Shown piece after piece: positions 17,248-26,501 of a stretch of DNA of 64,000 nt (within the stretch, counting starts at the first letter, position 1; every line of letters begins with the position of its first letter). A model generated the notes under the pieces. That model saw nothing but the letters and a program-made list of their open reading frames with translations, had not been told where the DNA came from and did no database searches. The position numbers and the translations under genes are program-made. The stretch is taken from contig JAFEGL010000064.1 of assembly GCA_018239895.1 (NCBI GenBank), positions 33,536 through 97,535 of the forward strand, written 5' to 3'. The DNA comes from Verrucomicrobiota bacterium. Its GTDB lineage: Bacteria > Chlamydiota > Chlamydiia > Chlamydiales > SM23-39.

Positions 17248-18627
17248 ATGCGCAATAGGATCAACTCTCAAAATAAATTTCACTTTACGTCGCTCGGCTG
17301 TGCCCGGAACCTCGTCGATAGCGAGGTGATGATCGGGATCCTCCTCAAAGCGGGATTCGAGCTTACGCCTGATTTAACGCAGGCCGATTACCTCGTCGTC
17401 AACACCTGCGGCTTTCTCGAGTCGTCTCGCCAGGAGGGGATCGACACGATCCGCGATATGTTCCGCGACAAAAAACCCGACGCCAAAGTCATCGTCGCCG
17501 GCTGCATGGTGCAAAAACACAGCGGCGAACTCAAGGCCCTTTTCCCTGAAATCCACTATCTCCTCGGCTCAGGCGATGTCGAAAAAATCCTCGAAGCGGT
17601 CAAGACGCCAGGAAAGGGCGAAGCGGTGACCGACGCCAGAAGCTACCTCGAATGGGGTGAAGTGCCTCGCACACTCTCCACGCCGAAAAATTACGCGTAT
17701 CTCAAGATCGCCGAAGGGTGCCGCAAGCGGTGTGCCTTCTGCATCATCCCAACGATCAAAGGCCCCTTGCGCAGCAAGCCGGTCGAACAGGTTTTAAAAG
17801 AGTTCAAAGCCCTCCTTTCGCAGGGCGTTTTCGAAGTGATCCTGATCGCCCAGGACCTCGGCGACTTCGGCAAAGATCGAAAAGAAAAAGGGGCCTTGGC
17901 TGCTCTTTTGCGCGAGATGTTGAAAGTCGAAGGGAACTACTGGCTCCGCCTCCTCTACCTCTATCCCGACGAGATTGACGATGAGCTGATCGAAGTAATG
18001 AAAGAGGACAAGAGAATTTGCCCATACCTCGATATGCCGATCCAGCACATCAACGACGAGATGTTGAAAGCGATGCACCGGACCACCTCGAAAGAGGAGA
18101 TACTTACCATTATTGAAAAGCTCCGCCGCGAAGTTCCAGGCGTCGTCATCCGGACGAGCCTCATGGTCGGCTTCCCCGGAGAGACCGAGGCCCACTTCCA
18201 AGAGCTTCTCGAGTTCGTCCAAAAAGTGCAGCTCGACAACGTCGGCATCTTTAAATTCTCCCTCGAGAAAGAAGCCTACGCAGCGAAACTTCCCAACCAG
18301 ATCGCCGAAGAGATCAAACAAGAGCGGTTTGAAAAGCTCGCCGCCACACAGCTTAAGATGGTCCGGAAGCGGAACAAAAAGTTCATCGGCCAAAAAGTGC
18401 AGGCGATCATCGAAGGGTTCCATCCGGCATCGGAGTTTCTCTTGAGAGCCCGCACCAGCGGCCAATGCCCCGAGATCGATGGGCAAGTCATTATTAACGA
18501 TGGCCGAAAGGTCAAAAACATCGGCGAACTCTACGAAATCGAAATCACCGACGTCGCCGATTACGATTTGATCGGAACAGCTTTAGGACCCGTGAAGAAA
18601 TGCAAAGCGAAACTCGCCTTAGTTTAA
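17248..18627 (+). CDS. rimO: Ribosomal protein S12 methylthiotransferase RimO
   Basis: RimO adds a methylthio group to an Asp of ribosomal protein S12. It is 459 aa. The N-terminal UPF0004 domain has Cys18 (SLGCARN), Cys54 (NTCGF) and Cys86 (GCMVQ) for one cluster. The radical SAM motif is Cys158/162/165 (EGCRKRCAFCIIP) for the other. A TRAM domain ends the protein (about 385-455). SLGCARNLVDSE separates RimO from the tRNA enzyme MiaB. It overlaps rlmI by 28 nt. Confidence 0.94.
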   Translation: MRNRINSQNKFHFTSLGCARNLVDSEVMIGILLKAGFELTPDLTQADYLVVNTCGFLESSRQEGIDTIRDMFRDKKPDAKVIVAGCMVQKHSGELKALFPEIHYLLGSGDVEKILEAVKTPGKGEAVTDARSYLEWGEVPRTLSTPKNYAYLKIAEGCRKRCAFCIIPTIKGPLRSKPVEQVLKEFKALLSQGVFEVILIAQDLGDFGKDRKEKGALAALLREMLKVEGNYWLRLLYLYPDEIDDELIEVMKEDKRICPYLDMPIQHINDEMLKAMHRTTSKEEILTIIEKLRREVPGVVIRTSLMVGFPGETEAHFQELLEFVQKVQLDNVGIFKFSLEKEAYAAKLPNQIAEEIKQERFEKLAATQLKMVRKRNKKFIGQKVQAIIEGFHPASEFLLRARTSGQCPEIDGQVIINDGRKVKNIGELYEIEITDVADYDLIGTALGPVKKCKAKLALV

Positions 18628-19775
18628 AACCCGATAAAGACCGGCCGATCCGGCAGCGGCACCACTGGATTTTTTCCGGTGCGGTGCTGGAACTGCCTGT
18701 CTGTGAAGAGGGATCTGCCGCAGAAGTTTTCGCCTCCAACGGCGAGAAACTCGGCATAGCTCTCCTTAATAGAGGCGGCTCGATCGTCGGGCAAATGATC
18801 GCCTTCGGAAACGAGACGGTCGAAGAGGCGCTCCGCTCCCGCATCACCGAAGCGGCCGCGCTCCGCAGAAACCTCTTCGATCCTAAAGTCACAAATGCCT
18901 ATCGTCTTATCCACACCGAGGGGGATGGGATCCCGGGGCTCATCGTCGACTCGTACAACGGCATTCTCGTCCTCCAGGCCTCGACGCCTGGAATCGAACG
19001 GCTCAAAAGCCAGATCGTCTCGCTCCTCATCGAAATCTGTCAGCCGAAAGCCATCTTTGAAAAATCGACTACGTCGCTCCGCAAACGGGAAGGGCTTAGT
19101 GAATTGAAAGGGCATCTCTACGGCGACCCGAATCCCGAAGTGGAAGTACTCGAAAATGGACTCCGCTTTTCGGTCCACGTTTTAGAAGGACAGAAGACGG
19201 GCCTCTTTCTCGATCAGCGGGAAACCCGCTCCCAGATCCAGCAGATCTCGCATGGAAAAACGGTTCTCAATTGCTTCTCTTATACGGGGGGATTTTCTGT
19301 GGCGGCTCTCGCCGGCGGCGCCACCTTTGTCGACAGTGTCGACATCAGCGCCAAATGCGGCCCCGCAATCGAGAAGAACCTCGCACTTAACAATCTCCCG
19401 CTAGAAAAACACCGCTTCCATGCGCAGGATGCAATCGATTTTATCATTGAAGAGCCGCTTCTTTACGATCTCGTCATTCTCGATCCGCCCGCCTTTGCAA
19501 AGAAAAGGCAGGACATTCCGAAGGCGAGCCACGCCTATCGGAAGTTGAATCGGAAAGCGATGGAGAAAATGAAACCGGGGTCTTTGCTTTTGACTTGTTC
19601 CTGCTCATCGCAGATCGACGAAAAGCTTTTTCTAACTTTGCTATTTAAAGCGGCCCTGGAAGCTGGGCGAAAGGTGAAAATTCTCAGCCGGCACAAGCAA
19701 GCGGCAGATCATGCCGTCTCGCTCTACCATCCTGAGACTTCTTACTTAAAGTCGTTTCTATTGGCGATTCAGTGA
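18600..19775 (+). CDS. rlmI: RlmI-like 23S rRNA (cytosine-5) methyltransferase
   Basis: The 391 aa match the RlmI length of about 396. A PUA domain spans about 5-80 (RQRHHWIFSGAVLEL), followed by an EEHEE-like linker and a Rossmann methyltransferase domain from about 195 (DQRETRSQIQ, VLNCFSYTGGFSVAA, YDLVILDPPAFAK). The family methylates C1962 of 23S rRNA using SAM. The start inside rimO gives a 28-nt overlap and includes the whole PUA domain. Both genes of this operon therefore modify the ribosome. Paralogous RlmI-like enzymes with other targets exist, so the exact base is inferred. Confidence 0.85.
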   Translation: MQSETRLSLKPDKDRPIRQRHHWIFSGAVLELPVCEEGSAAEVFASNGEKLGIALLNRGGSIVGQMIAFGNETVEEALRSRITEAAALRRNLFDPKVTNAYRLIHTEGDGIPGLIVDSYNGILVLQASTPGIERLKSQIVSLLIEICQPKAIFEKSTTSLRKREGLSELKGHLYGDPNPEVEVLENGLRFSVHVLEGQKTGLFLDQRETRSQIQQISHGKTVLNCFSYTGGFSVAALAGGATFVDSVDISAKCGPAIEKNLALNNLPLEKHRFHAQDAIDFIIEEPLLYDLVILDPPAFAKKRQDIPKASHAYRKLNRKAMEKMKPGSLLLTCSCSSQIDEKLFLTLLFKAALEAGRKVKILSRHKQAADHAVSLYHPETSYLKSFLLAIQ

Positions 19776-20240
19776 GAATTGAATTCGCTTAGCAGTCCTC
19801 TCAGGAATATGTTTTTTTTCATCTTCCGTCGGAGCTGTCACATATTTATTTAAATTGGCAATTTGCCTAGATCGGAAATACCTTTTATTCACTCTTCTTT
19901 CACTTTGATTTGAGAAAGTGAAAAATTCTTCCCTTCCAAAGCCATCGAATTTGCCTGGTTCTGTTTTGAACAGCTGTAAATCAGCGTGGGACATTTCACG
20001 GACGTTTTCTTTGGATTTTTCAACGATGATTTCTTCTTCCGAATCGGCTTCATTTTCATGTGGTTTAGAGGGGCACAAGGAACGGCAAATTTCAAAGGTC
20101 CCGAGAATAATGGCTGCCAGCGAGCCAGCATATTTGGCCATTTTAGCGTCTGAAGAAGTATCTGTAGATGCGTTTATTGCTAGGTATGCGCCGCAAATGA
20201 TTGGTGCTAAGGCTCTTGAAACACTAAAGTCCGATGACAT
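19758..20240 (-). CDS. Hypothetical protein, possible membrane-associated
   Basis: A 160-aa protein of unknown function. Residues 8-26 and 35-50 are mildly hydrophobic (LAPIICGAYLAINAS; YAGSLAAIILGTFEICRS) and could form a short hairpin in a membrane. The rest is highly charged, with an acidic stretch (ENEADSEEEIIVEKSKENV) then a basic C-terminus. A paired hydrophobic hairpin plus a charged cytosolic tail is compatible with an Inc-like protein, though the segments are weak. It is AT-rich and overlaps the end of rlmI by 18 nt in convergent orientation. Confidence 0.6.
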   Translation of the reverse strand: MSSDFSVSRALAPIICGAYLAINASTDTSSDAKMAKYAGSLAAIILGTFEICRSLCPSKPHENEADSEEEIIVEKSKENVREMSHADLQLFKTEPGKFDGFGREEFFTFSNQSERRVNKRYFRSRQIANLNKYVTAPTEDEKKHIPERTAKRIQFSLNRQ

Positions 20241-20291
20241 GATTCCTCTATTTTTTCAAATAATTATATAAAAAATCGTGATTATTTTAAA

Positions 20292-20322
20292 TTGATTATA
20301 TTTTAAATAATCTTTATATAAT
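20292..20322 (+). promoter_or_regulatory. Possible promoter for sugar porter-aldolase operon
   Basis: TTGATT at 20292-20297 and TATAAT at 20317-20322 are separated by 19 bp; the overlapping TATATA at 20315-20320 gives 17 bp. They lie in a very AT-rich 100-bp gap just upstream of the ATG at 20343. The AT background makes chance matches likely. Confidence 0.35.
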
Positions 20323-20342
20323 TTCGAGTCTGGACAAAAAAA

Positions 20343-21725
20343 ATGAAGAGGAGCAGTCTCGCAGTAGACGACTCACGAGAAAATATGATCAGGAAATTCA
20401 AGTTCACCAATTACGCACTTTTCTCCTCTCTTGTTGCCTCTATGTCGGGACTCCTATTCGGATACAACACGGCGGTCATTTCTGGCGCGCTCCTTTTCAT
20501 GACGCCCGATTTTGATTTGACCCTTTTTCAAGAGGGAGTTGTCGCATCGACGATTCTCATCGGCGCTCTAATTGGCGCTGCGATGGCAGGTTTTTTAGCC
20601 GATCAACTTGGGCGGAAGAAAACCCTTTCGATCACAGCCATACTCTATTTCATCGGCATCTTTTTCATGACCGATGCCGGAACTCTCGGAATCCTTTTAT
20701 TTGGCCGCCTGATCGCAGGTTTCGGAGTTGGGATCGGCTCCGTCACTGCGCCCCTCTACATCGCAGAGATGGCCCCATCGGAAAAAAGAGGGCGTTATGT
20801 CTCCTTGAACCAGCTGATGATCACAATTGGAGTCCTTTTAGCCTTCATCGTCTGTTTCCTCTACTCGGAAAAGCAAGAGTGGCGCGAGATGTTCGCCTTT
20901 GGATTTCTCCCACTAGCTCTTCTCCTCCTTGGCCTCTTTTTTATTCCTGAGACTCCCTCTTGGCTGATCAGCCAAGGCAAAAAAGAGAAGGCAGAGACGA
21001 TCCTTCATTACCTCCGGATCGCCCACCCGAACCAACATCTCGTCGAAGTAGAAAAAGCTGAAGATACACCTGAATCAAAAAATTGGCATGCACTCTTCAA
21101 GCCTGAAATGAGAAAGCCGCTTATTGTCGGAATCGGCCTCAGCCTATTCCAACAAATCACAGGGATCAATGCGATTACCTACTTCTCTTCGCAGATTTTC
21201 CAAATGGCCGGATTTAAGAGCGTCGAGATGGCGACCTTTGCTAGTTTGCTCCTCGGCGTCGTCAACGTCTCGATGACTATCATTGCTCTTTGGCTCATGG
21301 ACAAACTGGGTCGGCGCGTTCTCTTGATCGCCGGCTTAGTCGGCATGATCATTACTCTCGGCTTTTTAGGATTTTCTTTCATGGATCCGACCCGCGACGC
21401 CGGGATTTTAGCTGCCCTGATGGTCTTTTGCTACGTCGGGTCGTTTGCAGTGAGCTTAGGGCCGATCGTCTGGCTGATGATCTCAGAAATTTATCCCCTC
21501 GGAATCCGTGGGCGAGCCATTGGCCTTGCCACCTTCCTCAACTGGAGCGCAAACTACATTGTCTCTCTTTTTTTCCTTTCGGTCGTCCAAGCAATAGGTC
21601 CCGCTATCGCATTTTGGATCTTTATGCTAATTTCCTTGATCGGACTTCGGTTCGTATGGAAAATGGTTCCAGAAACAAAAGGGAAAACCCTTGAAGAAAT
21701 CCAACTAGCGTGGAAAAAAACATGA
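20343..21725 (+). CDS. Sugar porter of the major facilitator superfamily
   Basis: The 460-aa protein has 12 membrane segments and all the sugar-porter signatures: [11 protein letters not shown] in helix 1, DQLGRKKTL in loop 2-3, [20 protein letters not shown] before the central loop, [13 protein letters not shown] in helix 7, and a [11 protein letters not shown] ending. It most resembles proton-coupled hexose/pentose symporters (XylE/GalP type). Its stop overlaps the start of a class I fructose-bisphosphate aldolase gene, which suggests import of a hexose into glycolysis. The first ATG is used; Met15 is an alternative. Confidence 0.92.
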   Translation: MKRSSLAVDDSRENMIRKFKFTNYALFSSLVASMSGLLFGYNTAVISGALLFMTPDFDLTLFQEGVVASTILIGALIGAAMAGFLADQLGRKKTLSITAILYFIGIFFMTDAGTLGILLFGRLIAGFGVGIGSVTAPLYIAEMAPSEKRGRYVSLNQLMITIGVLLAFIVCFLYSEKQEWREMFAFGFLPLALLLLGLFFIPETPSWLISQGKKEKAETILHYLRIAHPNQHLVEVEKAEDTPESKNWHALFKPEMRKPLIVGIGLSLFQQITGINAITYFSSQIFQMAGFKSVEMATFASLLLGVVNVSMTIIALWLMDKLGRRVLLIAGLVGMIITLGFLGFSFMDPTRDAGILAALMVFCYVGSFAVSLGPIVWLMISEIYPLGIRGRAIGLATFLNWSANYIVSLFFLSVVQAIGPAIAFWIFMLISLIGLRFVWKMVPETKGKTLEEIQLAWKKT

Positions 21726-22777
21726 ACTATTCGGCAATAGAACAACTCCTCGGCCCAGATGCTGAAAAACTTCTCAAGCACACCTGCAATACGGTCCAAA
21801 AATCGCATCTCCACTTGCCGGGACCCGACTGGGTCGATCGGATCTTCGGTCCCTCAGACCGGAACATCCGCGTCCTTCGAAGTCTTCAAGCCCTTTTTGG
21901 CCATGGACGCTTAGGGAACACCGGATACCTTTCTCTTCTTCCCGTCGACCAAGGGATCGAGCATACAGCCGGCGCCTCTTTCGGCCCGAATCCCGAGTAC
22001 TTTGACCCAGAAAATATCATCCGACTAGCGATCGAAGGGGGATGCAACGGCGTTGCAACCACGATGGGCGTTTTGGCCTCCGTGGCGCGGAAGTACGCCC
22101 ACAAAATTCCTCTCATCATGAAGTTCAACCACAGCGAAATGCTCTCCTATCCGAACACCTACGATCAGACCTTCTACGGATCGGTGAAGCAAGCCTACGA
22201 GATGGGATGCGTAGCTGTCGGTGCGACGATCTACTTCGGCGCGCCCGAAAGCCGCCGCCAAATTTGGGAAGTCAGCCAAGCCTTTGAGCTCGCCCACGAA
22301 CTCGGAATGGCGACAATTCTCTGGTGCTACCTGCGCAACAACGCCTTCAAAACAGCCGACAAAGACTACCACGAAGCGGCCGATCTCACGGGCCAGGCGA
22401 ACCACATGGGTTCTACGATCAAAGCCGACATCGTGAAACAAAAACTTCCCCTCAACAACGGCGGCTTCAAGGCGCTCAAGTTCGGCAAGACCTCGGAGCA
22501 GATGTATTCTACCCTCTGCAGCGACCACCCGATCGACCTGACCCGCTACCAAGTCGTCAACTCCTACATGGGGCGAGTCGGCCTCATCAATTCAGGCGGC
22601 CCCTCTGGCAAGAACGATCTCGCCGAGGCAGCCACGACGGCCGTTACCAACAAGAGAGCCGGCGGCATGGGCCTGATCACAGGCCGAAAAGCCTTCCAAA
22701 AGCCGATGAAGGATGGGGTCCAAATCCTCCACACTGTCCAAGATGTTTATCTTTGCAAAGAGATAACAGTGGCTTAA
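21722..22777 (+). CDS. fbaB: Fructose-bisphosphate aldolase class I (DhnA/FbaB type)
   Basis: This is a 351-aa archaeal-type class I aldolase that splits fructose-1,6-bisphosphate through a Lys Schiff base. Diagnostic stretches are [20 protein letters not shown] near residue 70, [12 protein letters not shown], and [14 protein letters not shown] near the C-terminus (phosphate binding). Chlamydiae use this type rather than class II. The ATG at 21722 overlaps the porter's TGA (ATGA); a GTG four codons upstream is possible. Coupling with a sugar porter points to carbohydrate use. Confidence 0.92.
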   Translation: MNYSAIEQLLGPDAEKLLKHTCNTVQKSHLHLPGPDWVDRIFGPSDRNIRVLRSLQALFGHGRLGNTGYLSLLPVDQGIEHTAGASFGPNPEYFDPENIIRLAIEGGCNGVATTMGVLASVARKYAHKIPLIMKFNHSEMLSYPNTYDQTFYGSVKQAYEMGCVAVGATIYFGAPESRRQIWEVSQAFELAHELGMATILWCYLRNNAFKTADKDYHEAADLTGQANHMGSTIKADIVKQKLPLNNGGFKALKFGKTSEQMYSTLCSDHPIDLTRYQVVNSYMGRVGLINSGGPSGKNDLAEAATTAVTNKRAGGMGLITGRKAFQKPMKDGVQILHTVQDVYLCKEITVA

Positions 22778-22895
22778 GAGGTTCTGCCGATTTATCGTCT
22801 CTTTTTTGTAAATTCTTTATTTTAAGTTTTATTGTTTACTTAAATTTTTTATTTGCTTAAAATTGTTGTTGTTAAAAAGAACACGGTTTTATTCA

Positions 22896-24182
22896 ATGAG
22901 TACTTTAGGAATTTCATCTTTAAGAAATAACTCGAGCCAGTCAGTTAATGGTCCAATTCCTGGATTTATGGATCTTCCGGTTGGCCTCCCAGGGATAATT
23001 TTTGCTTACGCTGACCGCCCTGAACTATTGGATCCTGAAGTGGCTGCTGGGATCTCTCAATCTTTAGTCGACGCGATTGCCAATACGAAGTCAGAACTAT
23101 TCAATACCTTTAAAGATCGACCAAACAGTTTAATAGGCCGGGTGATCCGAGAAACGGACTTGCAGAACATAAACGGGCTGGAAAACAAATGGGATCGAAT
23201 CAGGAAAATCGTTTGCGATAAACTTTTAGACAGCCGCAGATATATTGCAAGAGAGCAATGGGATGGAATTTTGCAAGGGAACGAAGTTTTTGATCTTTCT
23301 ACTCTGCGCCTAGAAGAATTAAACTCTTTAATTTCTCCTGTAAAAGATAATATTTTGGTCCGGTTTGTTAGGCAGATAGCTCCGTACATATTTGGGCTTG
23401 ATACATTTCTAGGAGATCTCGAAATAACGCATAACGGCGATTCTCATCGAATAGCGGAAGGTTTGAGAAATTGGCTGAAAGTAAAGGAGAATCAAATTTT
23501 ATTTGATCAAATAGAAGTTGATATTGGTAATATAGAAATTCCACCTGAAGCGTCTCTTTTGAACAATCCCCGTTTATTATTGGACTGTCTAGGTAATTCT
23601 ATTCAACACGGAAATATAGATGCGGTTAAAGAAATTTTTCGGAAAAGAAATTTAAATGATATTTTCAGTGAATTTAACTTTGGACACGGCATCGAGGGAA
23701 TTTCAGCTATTCAGTCTATTGTTTTCGAATCCATCTATCAACTATTAAGATCCGATAACATAATGGAAGTGTTTCGAGGTCTCATGCAATTGCCGAATTT
23801 TCGAGACATACATCCTGAAACTTTTGCAATATTTATGCAAGAGTTGCCCTTTACTCAAAATGATCAAGTAATATCTCTTTTCAAGGAGCTGATCACTGCT
23901 TTTCCCGAGCAAAGCAGGAATTATGAAATAGACTTCGATCTAATATTTTCCGCCGCTGTCGAAGCTGCCGTGAGAGGAAACTGGGATTCTCTAAGAGCAT
24001 TGATCGATTTTCGACCCATGGCAATGACTTCAGAAAGACCGTACTACAAAGGGCCGGGGCACACGGTAGCTCTCAATATTACTGGTATTCAAAAATTGGC
24101 TCGGCAAGCAGGGCAATATGACATTGTTGAAAAACTTCTGAAGATTGAGTCTGAGTTTAGAGATTTAGAAATAGAGGAATAA
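22896..24182 (+). CDS. Hypothetical AT-rich protein, possible effector
   Basis: I do not recognise this 428-aa protein. I start at the ATG at 22896 (MSTLGISS...); the frame is open 11 codons upstream. There is no signal peptide and no membrane segment. It is predicted helical, with short helix pairs such as LLLDCLGNSIQHGNIDAVKE and AAVEAAVRGNWDSLRALIDF, then LARQAGQYDIVEKLLKIE. The last two have the spacing of degenerate ankyrin repeats. The gene is clearly more AT-rich than the aldolase before it. A soluble, eukaryote-like helical-repeat protein is a plausible effector, by inference only. Confidence 0.65.
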   Translation: MSTLGISSLRNNSSQSVNGPIPGFMDLPVGLPGIIFAYADRPELLDPEVAAGISQSLVDAIANTKSELFNTFKDRPNSLIGRVIRETDLQNINGLENKWDRIRKIVCDKLLDSRRYIAREQWDGILQGNEVFDLSTLRLEELNSLISPVKDNILVRFVRQIAPYIFGLDTFLGDLEITHNGDSHRIAEGLRNWLKVKENQILFDQIEVDIGNIEIPPEASLLNNPRLLLDCLGNSIQHGNIDAVKEIFRKRNLNDIFSEFNFGHGIEGISAIQSIVFESIYQLLRSDNIMEVFRGLMQLPNFRDIHPETFAIFMQELPFTQNDQVISLFKELITAFPEQSRNYEIDFDLIFSAAVEAAVRGNWDSLRALIDFRPMAMTSERPYYKGPGHTVALNITGIQKLARQAGQYDIVEKLLKIESEFRDLEIEE

Positions 24183-24291
24183 CCCTTTTAATAAGCTGCT
24201 AACACTCTCACAGCTCAGTTCTCATACGCAAAAAAAGAACGGGATAGGCATGATGATGAATTATCCTGCTTTCATTTTTAATAAAACTTCG

Positions 24292-24319
24292 TTGCATTTT
24301 TCATAGCCTCTCCTATAAA
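24292..24319 (+). promoter_or_regulatory. Promoter for the small paralog pair
   Basis: TTGCAT at 24292-24297, a 16-bp spacer, and TATAAA at 24314-24319. The predicted start near 24326 gives a short leader with a strong GGGAGG ribosome-binding site before the ATG at 24348. Confidence 0.5.
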
Positions 24320-24347
24320 CTTTCCGCTTCAAATAACGGGAGGCGTT

Positions 24348-24698
24348 ATGTCTGCAGCATATCTACCAGTATCCTTGTCATTGGCTATGGAAGGGGATTC
24401 ATTTAGAGTCAACGTTGCGTCGAGACCAGCGACTGATCTAGATAATATCCATCCCTTTGCGAAAGAGGCAATCGTTTGCAAGACGCGGGCGACAGTTCTG
24501 GCTCTTTTAGAAAAGCTTCAAAAAGACAATGGAGCCATGAGCACCATGGCGTTTTGGCATACTCATAACAAAGAATACGATGGGCATTGGGATGTCAAGG
24601 GGGGCGCTCACATGTGCGCGATCGATAACATGATTGCTTTTGTGAAGTTGAGAGACGCAGCCCCTGCAAGAATAGAAAAACCCTGCACCGTTATGTGA
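24348..24698 (+). CDS. Small hypothetical protein with C-terminal CaaX box
   Basis: A 116-aa protein, first of a tandem pair. Shared blocks with the next gene are YLPV near the N-terminus, HP..KEA(I/L)VCKTRA.VL.(L/F)LEK(L/V)Q in the middle, and C.I..MI.FVKLR(D/E)A near the end. The C-terminus is KPCTVM: Cys113 four residues from the end followed by Thr-Val-Met, a CaaX prenylation box with Met favouring farnesylation. The paralog ends differently and lacks it. There is no signal peptide. A strong GGGAGG precedes the ATG. The function is unknown; host lipidation is an inference. Confidence 0.75.
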   Translation: MSAAYLPVSLSLAMEGDSFRVNVASRPATDLDNIHPFAKEAIVCKTRATVLALLEKLQKDNGAMSTMAFWHTHNKEYDGHWDVKGGAHMCAIDNMIAFVKLRDAAPARIEKPCTVM

Positions 24699-24706
24699 GG
24701 TAGATT

Positions 24707-25066
24707 ATGTCTGCTCTTTATTTGCCTGTATGCGCGATTCTTGCCCCTGAGGGAAATTTTTTTACCCTCCAGGTATCTGATAAGGGAATTGTTAGAAATT
24801 TAACGGAGCAAGATTCAGTCCATCCGATCGTAAAAGAGGCTCTTGTTTGCAAAACAAGAGCTGCTGTCCTCTCTTTTCTTGAGAAGGTTCAAGCGAACCA
24901 AAACAATATTAACGGTCTTGTTTTGTGGCACTGGAACCATGAAAAATACAAATGTCACAAGAGTCTGTTAGGGAGTGTACATTTGTGTCCGATTGGCAAA
25001 ATGATCACTTTTGTGAAGCTGAGGGAAGCCGTCTTTGTGGTTGAAGAAGCCAACAGGACTCAATGA
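24707..25066 (+). CDS. Small hypothetical protein, paralog of preceding gene
   Basis: A 119-aa protein starting 8 nt after the first paralog. It keeps the HPIVKEALVCKTRAAVLSFLEK core, a Trp/His-rich patch (LVLWHWNHEKYKCHK; the first copy has MAFWHTHNKEYDGHW) and CPIGKMITFVKLREA. The His/Trp/Cys cluster is conserved in both copies and could bind metal or ligand. It ends in EANRTQ and so lacks the CaaX box of its partner. No recognised domain. The pair ends at a strong hairpin terminator. Confidence 0.72.
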   Translation: MSALYLPVCAILAPEGNFFTLQVSDKGIVRNLTEQDSVHPIVKEALVCKTRAAVLSFLEKVQANQNNINGLVLWHWNHEKYKCHKSLLGSVHLCPIGKMITFVKLREAVFVVEEANRTQ

Positions 25067-25090
25067 GGCGGAAAAGCTCCGCACTTCCAA

Positions 25091-25137
25091 AGAAAATTAA
25101 CCACCCGCAAACTTTGTTTGCGGGTGGTTAATTTTCT
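25091..25137. terminator. Perfect 22-bp hairpin, bidirectional terminator
   Basis: 25091-25112 is the exact reverse complement of 25116-25137 with a 3-nt loop. The stem has a GC-rich tip (ccacccgcaaac) and AT-rich base (agaaaatt / aattttct), so either strand reads as a stem followed by a short U-rich tract. It lies between convergent genes and its right end touches the stop codon of the AsmA-like gene. Confidence 0.85.
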
Positions 25138-26501
25138 TATCGTTCCCAGGGGAAGGGGCGCTTGGCGGGAGGGACTTCGGGATCGTTCTTCAGCTGGGCT
25201 GCGGCGCTAAAGACTTTGCCGATGATTTTGCCCGCTTTGGGAAGCGGGAGATTCTGCGCCGCTGCCATTGCGGCGATCTGGGCTGCGGCGGGGCCGCTTT
25301 GCAGCTCGGGATTCTTTGTCGTGCCTCGGATAGGGATTTTCAGCACGTAGTCAGGATTGAATCCCTGGATGCCAAAAGAGTTGGAGAGGGTATCAGCTGG
25401 GAGCCCTAAGTACATGTCGAGCTGGTCGGTGTTCATGTTGATCCGTCCCCAGGTGCAGACATGGACCGAGTCGCCAAGAAGGGCATCGAGCCTGCCTGAG
25501 TCGATCACTCCGTTTTTGATTTGGAAGTCGACGGGGGTGAACCAGGCGTTCATTTCCCGGTTGTCTCTAAAACGGCTGTTTTGGAGAAGAGACATGATAG
25601 ATTGGAGGGTGGAGCCGTTTTGAACCCGGACCCTCCCCATGTCGAGGGTCGCTTGGCCGACAGAGAGGTTTTTCCATTCAAAGCGTGCGTAGGGAAACGA
25701 AAATTGGTCGGGCTGGACTCGCAGTTGGATTGGATCTCTCGCTTGCGCGCCAGTGAGGAAAAGGGGATTGACGTCTTTTAAAAGGGCCGCGCTTAGAGCT
25801 GAGCTGAGCCTAAGAGAGAGGGTGAGAGGCTGACGGAGTGTCAGGTTTTTGCCGTCGAAGTCCCCATGGATGTCCGATTTTCCGTTCGGAGAAGTGAAGG
25901 AGAGATCGAGAGAGCCAGCTCTTTGCTTCGAGGTGATCGATCCCTGGGCGCTAAACGTCGGGCCGAAGGCTTCGACAAGGAGCCCTTTTGCATCGGCGAG
26001 CTGGTCGACAATCAGGGTCGGCATCGAGGTGACATTCCCTTCTAAAGAGAAGTCGGAAGGGAGTTTCTCGGCGGTCCCTTGGATCTGGAACGACCCGATG
26101 GTGTTCCCTTGCCGGGTTCTGCCGATGGCGGTAAATTCGGTTCCTTGGATGGTCGCCTGGACATTTTCTATTTGGGCTTGAGAAAGGGTGTGAAATGAAA
26201 AGTTCCCGCCGGTTAGAACGAACTCACCCTGGAGTTTTGAGAGTTTCCAAAGAGGGGACTGTGTAGATAAGCTCTCCCAAGAGCCATCGATTTTAGGGCC
26301 CTGGAACTTGACCCCTTCAAATTTTTGAGGCCCCATCCAAGAGAGTTGGAGCGATGCCATCTCGATCTTGGCCCCTGTCTTCTTTTCGGCAAACTTGATG
26401 AAAAGCCATCTTCCATTCGGGGTCGAGGCGATAAAGGGGAATAGGAAAATAAAGGCCGCCAAGATAACGAGAAGGGCGATCAGCCAAAACCAACGTCTCA
26501 T
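25137..26501 (-). CDS. AsmA-like membrane-anchored protein
   Basis: A 454-aa protein with one N-terminal membrane anchor (about 4-24) followed by a long region of beta strands. The opening (GRWLFIKFAEKKTGAKIEMASLQLSWMGPQKFEGV) matches the start of AsmA/DUF748-type proteins, and the C-terminal part (IKNGVIDSGRLDALLGDSVHVCTWGRINMNTDQLDMYLGLP) resembles the AsmA_2/DUF3971 C-terminal domain. The family bridges inner and outer membrane and is linked to lipid transport. The end is Pro/Arg-rich. It overlaps the Nudix gene by 4 nt. Confidence 0.6.
   Translation of the reverse strand: MRRWFWLIALLVILAAFIFLFPFIASTPNGRWLFIKFAEKKTGAKIEMASLQLSWMGPQKFEGVKFQGPKIDGSWESLSTQSPLWKLSKLQGEFVLTGGNFSFHTLSQAQIENVQATIQGTEFTAIGRTRQGNTIGSFQIQGTAEKLPSDFSLEGNVTSMPTLIVDQLADAKGLLVEAFGPTFSAQGSITSKQRAGSLDLSFTSPNGKSDIHGDFDGKNLTLRQPLTLSLRLSSALSAALLKDVNPLFLTGAQARDPIQLRVQPDQFSFPYARFEWKNLSVGQATLDMGRVRVQNGSTLQSIMSLLQNSRFRDNREMNAWFTPVDFQIKNGVIDSGRLDALLGDSVHVCTWGRINMNTDQLDMYLGLPADTLSNSFGIQGFNPDYVLKIPIRGTTKNPELQSGPAAAQIAAMAAAQNLPLPKAGKIIGKVFSAAAQLKNDPEVPPAKRPFPWER

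Noticed and set aside
17794..18486. 230-aa minus-strand ORF inside rimO
   Set aside because: A mirror reading of rimO; repetitive Phe/Leu/Val composition from the opposite strand of Glu/Lys codons.
24237..24272. Fragment resembling hairpin elements B and G (gggataggcatgatgatg)
   Set aside because: Only about 15 bases match and the two sides do not pair well; could be a decayed end, but too short to claim.
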